From: CAZCAQ01 sp964563965
Lineage (GTDB): Bacteria > Patescibacteriota > WWE3 > UBA101185 > UBA10185
DNA length: 20,206 nt
Direction of reading: 5' to 3'
Assembly: GCA_964563965.1 (NCBI GenBank)
Contig: CAZLZI010000013.1
Location: 1 to 20,206, forward strand
Part shown: one piece after another, positions 16,144 to 20,206 of the stretch
Position numbering within the stretch: the first letter of the stretch is position 1
How the letters are laid out: every line of letters starts with the position of its first letter
Notes under the pieces: model-generated
The model's input: only the letters and a program-made list of their open reading frames with translations
The model's database searches: none
What the model was told of the DNA's origin: nothing
Position numbers and translations under genes: made by a program

Positions 16144-17184
16144 ATGACATTAATGAAACCAAACCGATTAAAGTCTGGTGATAAAGTTGCAGTAGTGTCT
16201 CCGTCATGGGGAGGTCCTTCGATGTGTCCGCATATATATGAGAATGGGATCAAATACTTAACTGAGCAACTGAAGCTTGAAATAGTAGAATTTCCAACTG
16301 CAAGGATGTCGGCTACAGAGTTGGCTAGTAACCCGAAAATACGAGCAAAGGATATAAACGATGCTTTCGCTAACAGGGAAATAAAAGCAGTAATATCAAC
16401 TATAGGTGGAGATGATTATGTACGAATACTGAGATATTTAGATAAAGATACAATTACCTGTAACCCGAAAATACTATTAGGCTACAGTGACACTACAACC
16501 TTGAATACTTTGCTAAATACTTGGGGTCTAGTAACATTTAACGGCCCATCTATAATGGCTGGATTCTCACAAGCAAACCAATTCCCTAAGAGTTGGCACG
16601 ATACGGTGAAAACAATTTTGATGGGTGATTCCACAGATTATATCTACCCCAGATTTGAAAAATACTCTAATGGATACCCAAGCTGGAGTAATGTTGAAAA
16701 TACTGGTCTGGTAAACGAACTTATAGAATCCCCACAATATAATTGGTTACAAGGGAATAGCATTGTTGATGGTACTTTGTTTGGGGGATGCATTGAAGTT
16801 TTTGAATTTCTGAAAAGTACAGAGTATTGGCCTGCCAAAGATTTTTGGAAAGATAAGGTGTTGTTTTTTGAAACTTCAGAAGATGCACCAAGTGCTGCAA
16901 ATGTGTCATACATGCTTAGAAATTACGGTGTGCAGGGTATCTTTGACCAAATAAAAGCTTTGGTATTTGGGAGAGCTAGAGATTATACGGAAGAAACAAA
17001 CCAAGAGCTAAGAAAAGCAATACTTAGTGTTGTACGAGAGGAATTTGGACATAAAGACTTATTAGTAGCAACAGATTTCGATTTTGGGCATACAGATCCT
17101 CAATGGATATTACCTCTTGGTGTTAGAGTACAGATTAATCCAGAAAATAAAGAAATAAAACTTCTCGAAGCAGCGACAGTTTAG
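16144..17184 (+). CDS. S66 family peptidase (LD-carboxypeptidase / MccF-like)
   Basis: The product has 346 residues. The start VAVVSPSWGGP, STIGGDDYVRIL and LLGYSDTTTL carry the S66 nucleophile (S115). FFETSEDAPS gives the catalytic glutamate (E243) and DFDFGHTDP the histidine (H316), completing the Ser-Glu-His triad. S66 enzymes either cleave L,D bonds in murein tetrapeptides during recycling or, in the MccF branch, cleave microcin C-like peptide-nucleotides and give immunity. The length and FFETSED region look more MccF-like, but I cannot separate the branches without a tree. No signal peptide, so cytoplasmic. It is the only plus-strand gene among the repeat-bounded units, lying between copies A and B. 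Confidence 0.9.
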   Translation: MTLMKPNRLKSGDKVAVVSPSWGGPSMCPHIYENGIKYLTEQLKLEIVEFPTARMSATELASNPKIRAKDINDAFANREIKAVISTIGGDDYVRILRYLDKDTITCNPKILLGYSDTTTLNTLLNTWGLVTFNGPSIMAGFSQANQFPKSWHDTVKTILMGDSTDYIYPRFEKYSNGYPSWSNVENTGLVNELIESPQYNWLQGNSIVDGTLFGGCIEVFEFLKSTEYWPAKDFWKDKVLFFETSEDAPSAANVSYMLRNYGVQGIFDQIKALVFGRARDYTEETNQELRKAILSVVREEFGHKDLLVATDFDFGHTDPQWILPLGVRVQINPENKEIKLLEAATV

Positions 17185-17243
17185 CCTTCGCACAGACATG
17201 TCAGAAGTTAGAAAGTTATTATAAATCTAGTGAGACTGATATT

Positions 17244-17284
17244 TGGCGGAGGGCAGGGTCGCATGTGGAACTTTATTTGCAAAG
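17244..17284 (+). repeat. Dispersed G-rich repeat, copy B
   Basis: It begins TGGCGGAGGGCAGGGTCGCA and continues TGTGGAACTTTATTTGCAAA. It is the same family as copy E with single-base deletions in the centre. It sits between the convergent S66 and 2H phosphoesterase genes, 10 bp beyond the stop of the latter. Confidence 0.8.
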
Positions 17285-17294
17285 AAAAATCTTT

Positions 17295-17918
17295 TTATTT
17301 TAGATTGAAAGTTGCGAGTGAGGTGTGTCCTTTCTGAACATCATTCACAAGCGAAAGGTTTTCAACCTTAAAACTACCAATTCTTGCAACCTCATTTAGA
17401 TGTGTTACATGGTTTATTAGCACATTTTCAGGTGCTTTAATAAAACCAAGTGAGATGTGGGGATAATATGCATCCATTACAAATGGGTTTCCATACTTCT
17501 TGAGCATTTCATTTTGTTGCTGTGTATATTCTCTCCAAGGTTGTAAGTAATCCTTGCATATACAATTTCCTTTATACTTGGATACAGTTGAAACAACAGA
17601 GCTATGTAAATCCAACAGCGAGTGGTGTTTCTCTATTTCAAAAAAAATAGCACCAAAATGAAAATAGCCAATTTTTAGTATTTTCACTTCAAAGGAGGAG
17701 ACGGTTTTTAGTATATTACGTAAAGAGGACGTTATTTCAGAGGCATTATTTTCAGGTACGTCTAAATCATAGAGATTCAAATGCGGGCGAGTGTTTTGAC
17801 TAAACTTATATGACTGGGGATTGATCTTTAAAATCTCAGTATTTATCTCCTTACATGCTTGTGTTAGAGCTGGTGGCAATTCAACGCCAATACCAAGCCA
17901 GGTACATTTGCTTTGCAT
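17295..17918 (-). CDS. 2H phosphoesterase superfamily protein (2'-5' RNA ligase-like)
   Basis: The product has 207 residues. Two H-x-(T/S/N) motifs about 108 residues apart define the 2H fold: RPHLNLYD (H46-L-N) and YYPHISLGF (H154-I-S). The alternating strands around them (FEVKILKIGYFHFGAIFF) fit the bilobal architecture. Family members act on 2'-5' or cyclic phosphodiester bonds in RNA or small nucleotides; the substrate here is unknown. The first motif has Asn in place of the usual Thr/Ser, so activity is not assured. It has its own leaderless-type promoter. It is followed at its 3' side by repeat copy B and preceded by copy C. Confidence 0.78.
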   Translation of the reverse strand: MQSKCTWLGIGVELPPALTQACKEINTEILKINPQSYKFSQNTRPHLNLYDLDVPENNASEITSSLRNILKTVSSFEVKILKIGYFHFGAIFFEIEKHHSLLDLHSSVVSTVSKYKGNCICKDYLQPWREYTQQQNEMLKKYGNPFVMDAYYPHISLGFIKAPENVLINHVTHLNEVARIGSFKVENLSLVNDVQKGHTSLATFNLK

Positions 17919-17953
17919 AAATACATTATAAATGACATTTTAAAACTTACTAA
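17919..17953 (-). promoter_or_regulatory. Leaderless-type promoter of the 2H phosphoesterase gene
   Basis: On the minus strand TTAGTA (17948-17953), a 17-bp spacer and a perfect TATAAT (17925-17930) precede the ATG at 17918 by 6 nt. No Shine-Dalgarno sequence. Confidence 0.65.
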
Positions 17954-17980
17954 CACTTCAAAAGTGAGGCTAGTTACACA

Positions 17981-18021
17981 TGGAGGGGTGTGTGGGGACG
18001 TACTTGGTACTTTATTCCTTC
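17981..18021 (+). repeat. Dispersed G-rich repeat, copy C
   Basis: It begins TGGAGGGGTGTGTGGGGACG and continues TACTTGGTACTTTATTCC. It is aligned with copy E after one extra G. It overlaps the last codons of the 104-residue minus-strand gene ending at 18012. Confidence 0.75.
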
Positions 18022-18326
18022 GTACCTACAAAATCGTGCCCTTTATTAAGAGCTTCTTTCGCTTTTTCTGGATTTTTCATTAAATAGTTTAAAGTTAGTA
18101 GTGCGGCTAGTGGAGTCATACCATGATTCTTTCTTAAATCCGCGTATGAATAGCCTTCAACCTTTAATACTGGTTCTACAACTGTTGTAAGATAAACTTC
18201 AATGTTCCCTTTAATTACATCCTCTGCATGTTCTATAGTGGTTATTAGTTCTTTCAAACCAACCGGATCAAACGTTCCTGGAAATCTTTCCATTATTAAT
18301 TTTTCAAGTTGTGTTTTATCTAGCAT
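18012..18326 (-). CDS. Small unrecognised cytoplasmic protein
   Basis: The product has 104 residues from ATG 18326. The longer frame from 18410 crosses repeat copy D and lies upstream of the promoter, so it is rejected. The sequence is mostly helical in character, with no signal peptide or membrane segment. A notable C-terminal run is LNYLMKNPEKAKEALNKGHD. I do not recognise a family. TATACT (18333-18338, minus strand) ends 6 nt before the ATG, with TTTACT (18355-18360) as a -35 box at 16-bp spacing. It occupies the interval between repeat copies C and D. Confidence 0.7.
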   Translation of the reverse strand: MLDKTQLEKLIMERFPGTFDPVGLKELITTIEHAEDVIKGNIEVYLTTVVEPVLKVEGYSYADLRKNHGMTPLAALLTLNYLMKNPEKAKEALNKGHDFVGTKE

Positions 18327-18360
18327 ATATTGAGTATATGTTATTTGTAGTATTAGTAAA
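18327..18360 (-). promoter_or_regulatory. Leaderless-type promoter of the 104-residue protein gene
   Basis: On the minus strand TTTACT (18355-18360), a 16-bp spacer and TATACT (18333-18338) precede the ATG at 18326 by 6 nt. Confidence 0.58.
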
Positions 18361-18362
18361 TA

Positions 18363-18400
18363 TGCGGGAGGCGTGGGGCGATATTGGAAAATATCTATCC
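18363..18400 (+). repeat. Dispersed G-rich repeat, copy D (most diverged)
   Basis: It begins TGCGGGAGGCGTGGGGCG and continues ATATTGGAAAATATC. It keeps the G-rich block and TTGGAA, but the T-run is lost. It sits 11 bp beyond the stop of the methyltransferase gene. Confidence 0.6.
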
Positions 18401-18410
18401 CTATACCCAA

Positions 18411-19096
18411 TTACATATCATATACAAAATATGCTTTATCCATGATTTCCTTAGGTACACTGTTATTTACAATAGTATATGAGTGTTCAGGTATCAAAGA
18501 ACCTTCCAGTTGAAATGTTGGGTCATCAACCTTAATAATTAGCCAATCGTCGTTGGCGTATAAGGTTGCTCGCGCACTATCAGTTTTGTCATTCCAATCA
18601 GTAAAGTATCTATACTCCTCTCCATGTCGTTCAAAACGAATTGCAGAGATACCATTTACAATAACGAAACCACCGGATTTAGTAACGCGAATTAGCTCGT
18701 TTATGTGCGCTACAGGGTCATTCAAATAGCGGATAACGTACAAGGATAAGCTTAAATCTGCAACTTCTCCACCAAGAGGTATCGCGTCGGTTAGGTCGGC
18801 TTGAATTGTTGTCACTTCATTTTTTGCATGTGGAAACAAGTCTATATTAACGCACCTTGCTACAGAACTTAAACCTTCCCCCACATTTCCAGCACCAGCC
18901 CCACAATCTATTACAAGTGGCTTAGATTTTGATTTAAGGAATTCAACAACCCCACCTTTTAGTTCGTCGGGAATCCTCGTAAATCTTCTCCAATAATATC
19001 CATGCCATGTTTTTTAAGACTTGCCAAACGGAATTCCAAGTCACTAACTTGCCCATATATTTCAGTTTGTTCAGCGAATAAATTTCGGTCTGACAT
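18411..19096 (-). CDS. Class I SAM-dependent methyltransferase, frame interrupted by a -1 shift
   Basis: ATG 19096 opens a 45-residue frame (MSDRNLFAEQTEIYGQVS...) that stops at 18959-18961. The methyltransferase body lies one frame back: open from 19013 to the stop at 18411, beginning TWHGYYWRRFTRIPDELK, then SAM motif I PLVIDCGAGAGN, then ADLSLSLYVIRYLNDP and VTKSGGFVIVNG. A -1 shift at the A6 tract (19010-19015, read in frame as AAA AAA) joins them into about 228 residues, a normal size. Either one A is missing from the homopolymer (assembly error or real mutation) or the ribosome slips. The substrate is unknown. TATAAT at 19105-19110 is 8 nt before the ATG. It lies between repeat copies D and E. 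Confidence 0.75.
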
Positions 19097-19110
19097 ATTA
19101 ATATATTATA
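19097..19110 (-). promoter_or_regulatory. Leaderless-type -10 box of the methyltransferase gene
   Basis: A perfect TATAAT (19105-19110, minus strand) ends 8 nt before ATG 19096. No convincing -35 box at 16-18 bp. It supports 19096 as the true start and therefore the frameshift interpretation. Confidence 0.55.
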
Positions 19111-19176
19111 CATAGACGACATAATTTGCCCTATCAAAGACTAGCAGAAGCCTCTAAAAGTGGTGATTTTGATAAC

Positions 19177-19217
19177 TGGCGGAGGGCATGGGACGCACTT
19201 GGAACTTTTTTCCAAAA
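19177..19217 (+). repeat. Dispersed G-rich repeat, copy E (near consensus)
   Basis: It begins TGGCGGAGGGCATGGGACGC, then ACTTGGAACTTTTTTCCAAA. The second part contains a short hairpin, TTGGAA/TTCCAA. It lies 9 bp beyond the stop of the NTF2-like gene. Confidence 0.85.
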
Positions 19218-19225
19218 AACTGAAG

Positions 19226-19684
19226 TTAGTTTATATACCCAATATCTTGAATAGCAGTACTATAAATCTTCCAAGTGTCACCATCTTTACGTAATGTATG
19301 GCGTGCAGTAGTTTTGGTGTTTTTAAAATCTTCAGCTCCACCTATTCTCTTTGTTGTTTGGACCACCTCAATTACTATTTCATCATTTGTAGCGGAAATT
19401 ACTTTAATGGAATCTAAATTAACATCAAGGTCATATTTAGCGAATAGTTCTTCTGCTTGTTTACGTGATTGGGCATATGAAGGTGAGCTAGGATGTACAG
19501 CTTTCATATAAAGGTCAATATTCTCATCTTCCATTGCTTTTACATTCTCATTTAACAAGGGCAAGAAAATATCTGTAGAAATCTGTGGTATTTGATTTGT
19601 AACAGTAGCTTTTTTTGTCCCCACAAGAAAATACACACCAACTAGGAATAATAGAACTAAAGGAATAAGAATAAATTTTTTCAT
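19226..19684 (-). CDS. Membrane-anchored NTF2-like protein
   Basis: The product has 152 residues. An N-terminal membrane anchor (about 4-22, FILIPLVLLFLVGVYFLVG) is followed by an extracytoplasmic domain with an NTF2/SnoaL-like pattern: helix LLNENVKAMEDENIDLYMKA, VHPSSPSY, then strands IVIEVVQTT and TARHTLRKDGDTWKIYSTAI. This fold is used for ligand binding or as a scaffold; no catalytic residues can be assigned. A possible -10 box TAATAA (19692-19697) ends 7 nt before the ATG, with TTGATA 20 bp upstream, which is rather far. It is the rightmost minus-strand gene of the block, between repeat E and the nested palindrome. Confidence 0.75.
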   Translation of the reverse strand: MKKFILIPLVLLFLVGVYFLVGTKKATVTNQIPQISTDIFLPLLNENVKAMEDENIDLYMKAVHPSSPSYAQSRKQAEELFAKYDLDVNLDSIKVISATNDEIVIEVVQTTKRIGGAEDFKNTKTTARHTLRKDGDTWKIYSTAIQDIGYIN

Positions 19685-19720
19685 ATTTTAATTATTACAC
19701 AATACTTTAATTAATTCTAT

Positions 19721-19802
19721 CAACCCCTCCCCACCGCTTAAATGGAGAATATCACTTGCGCCAGCAAGTGATAAAATCTCGCCCCTGCGGTGGGGATGGT
19801 TG
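19721..19802. repeat. Nested palindrome / double hairpin between divergent genes
   Basis: The outer arms are CAACC-cc-TCCCCACCGC (19721-19737) and GCGGTGGGGA-t-GGTTG (19787-19802). The 10-bp part is perfect (19728-19737 with 19787-19796) and the 5-bp extension is perfect beyond a small bulge. The inner hairpin is TATCACTTGC (19750-19759), loop GCCA, and GCAAGTGATA (19764-19773), also perfect. It lies between two divergent promoters, so it cannot be an ordinary gene-end terminator. Confidence 0.9.
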
Positions 19803-19838
19803 GATTTTCACTACAGTTTGGGGTACACTCCAATCGCT
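19800..19838 (+). promoter_or_regulatory. Candidate promoter of the right-edge gene
   Basis: TTGGAT (19800-19805), an 18-bp spacer and TACACT (19824-19829) precede ATG 19839 by 9 nt. It starts within the end of the nested palindrome, so the structure could influence it. Confidence 0.45.
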
Positions 19839-20206
19839 ATGGAACTTTCGCATATAGTATTTCTTAAAGGTGTTAATCCAATAACAATTATTGATTGTCC
19901 TACAAGTAGGTCAAAAGAAGCAGTTTTGAAATTTATTAAAGATGAGTGGTTTGAAAATTGGGTTTTAACAATAAGAAAACAATTAAATCTTTCTGAAAAT
20001 GGTGCTGATATTAGATTAGTTGCGGGTAAAAACTTATTTGAACCAACAGTAGCACCAAATTACATCTCAGTATTTCTTCAATTATTCCCTAAGCAGTTGA
20101 TTGATAGATACGGATTAGCAGAAGATTTTATGGTTAATATCACGTTAATGGTTTATTTTAATGCTTTTATTGCATTGGAGTACTTTCAGGGATTTGTAGA
20201 AAGAGA
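19839..20206 (+). CDS. Unrecognised protein, C-terminus outside window
   Basis: An open frame runs from ATG 19839 (MELSHIVFLKGVNPITIID) to the right edge, 122 complete residues with no stop. The sequence has normal codon use and mixed helix/strand character, with no signal peptide. Notable stretches are DEWFENWVLTIRKQLNLS and LMVYFNAFIALEYFQGF. I do not recognise a family, and it shows no integrase or transposase motif in the visible part. A candidate promoter lies just upstream. Confidence 0.65.
   Translation, partial: MELSHIVFLKGVNPITIIDCPTSRSKEAVLKFIKDEWFENWVLTIRKQLNLSENGADIRLVAGKNLFEPTVAPNYISVFLQLFPKQLIDRYGLAEDFMVNITLMVYFNAFIALEYFQGFVER

Noticed and set aside
18327..18410. N-terminal extension of the 104-residue protein to ATG 18410
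   Set aside because: It crosses repeat copy D and the promoter; the leaderless start at 18326 fits better.
19008..19016. Canonical A-AAA-AAC programmed slippery heptamer
   Set aside because: The heptamer exists but is in the wrong phase for the frame starting at ATG 19096. Simple slippage on AAA AAA or a missing base explains the data with fewer assumptions.
18943..19137. Separate 64-residue minus-strand gene
   Set aside because: It is the third frame over the broken methyltransferase start and has no plausible protein character.
15454..19217. Canonical integron attC sites
   Set aside because: Around the repeats I could not find consistent RYYYAAC and GTTRRRY core pairs; sequences after the conserved CCGCCA (minus strand) diverge. 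I therefore call the block cassette-like only.
16048..19217. CRISPR array
   Set aside because: The repeats are degenerate and separated by whole genes of 0.3-1.2 kb, not by short uniform spacers, and no cas genes are visible.

Overview
The window looks like a chromosomal fragment of an AT-rich, small-genome bacterium, most probably a member of the Candidate Phyla Radiation (Patescibacteria). This rests on the giant phage-fibre-like surface protein with an N-terminal MerR helix-turn-helix, a very diverged F1-type ATPase operon, a competence DNA-uptake operon, an enlarged nucleoside diphosphate kinase, and very compact gene packing. TGA behaves as a stop (several ATGA overlaps), so the code is standard. 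A closer lineage cannot be assigned from this sequence alone. A run of 100 N (13329-13428) is an assembly gap.

Layout. (1) 1-1937, minus strand: a partial gene for a MerR-type DNA-binding domain, a membrane segment and a long fibre-like region running off the left edge. Its promoter sits inside an 11-bp perfect inverted repeat. (2) 2178-8140, plus strand: a seven-gene F1-ATPase-like operon (c-like fusion, b, delta, alpha, gamma, beta, epsilon). Genes after the first two overlap and are translationally coupled. F1 catalytic motifs are intact, but no subunit a gene is present. The first gene encodes an exported domain fused to a subunit-c-like hairpin whose ion-binding carboxylate is replaced by glycine. 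The operon may therefore encode an F1-driven machine that does not carry protons. (3) 8259-8555: a small ArsR-like regulator. (4) 8694-11184: comEA and a comEC split into membrane and metallo-beta-lactamase proteins. (5) 11200-15279: argS, a calcineurin-like phosphoesterase broken by the gap, ndk, and a membrane-anchored PrcB-like protein.

(6) From about 15.4 kb the character changes to an accessory block. It contains small, mostly minus-strand single genes: a Cys-rich membrane protein, a 2H phosphoesterase, a 104-residue unknown, a frameshifted methyltransferase and an NTF2-like protein, plus one plus-strand S66/MccF-like peptidase. Five copies (A-E) of a degenerate G-rich repeat of about 40 bp, all in the same orientation, separate these genes so that each interval holds exactly one gene. 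The block ends at a nested palindrome of about 82 bp, beyond which a new unknown gene runs off the right edge. The arrangement resembles a cassette array, although canonical integron attC core sites are not evident.

A further theme runs through the window. Almost every gene that begins a transcription unit has a -10 box ending 6-9 nt before its start codon, the spacing expected for leaderless mRNAs, while operon-internal genes use overlaps or Shine-Dalgarno-like sites.
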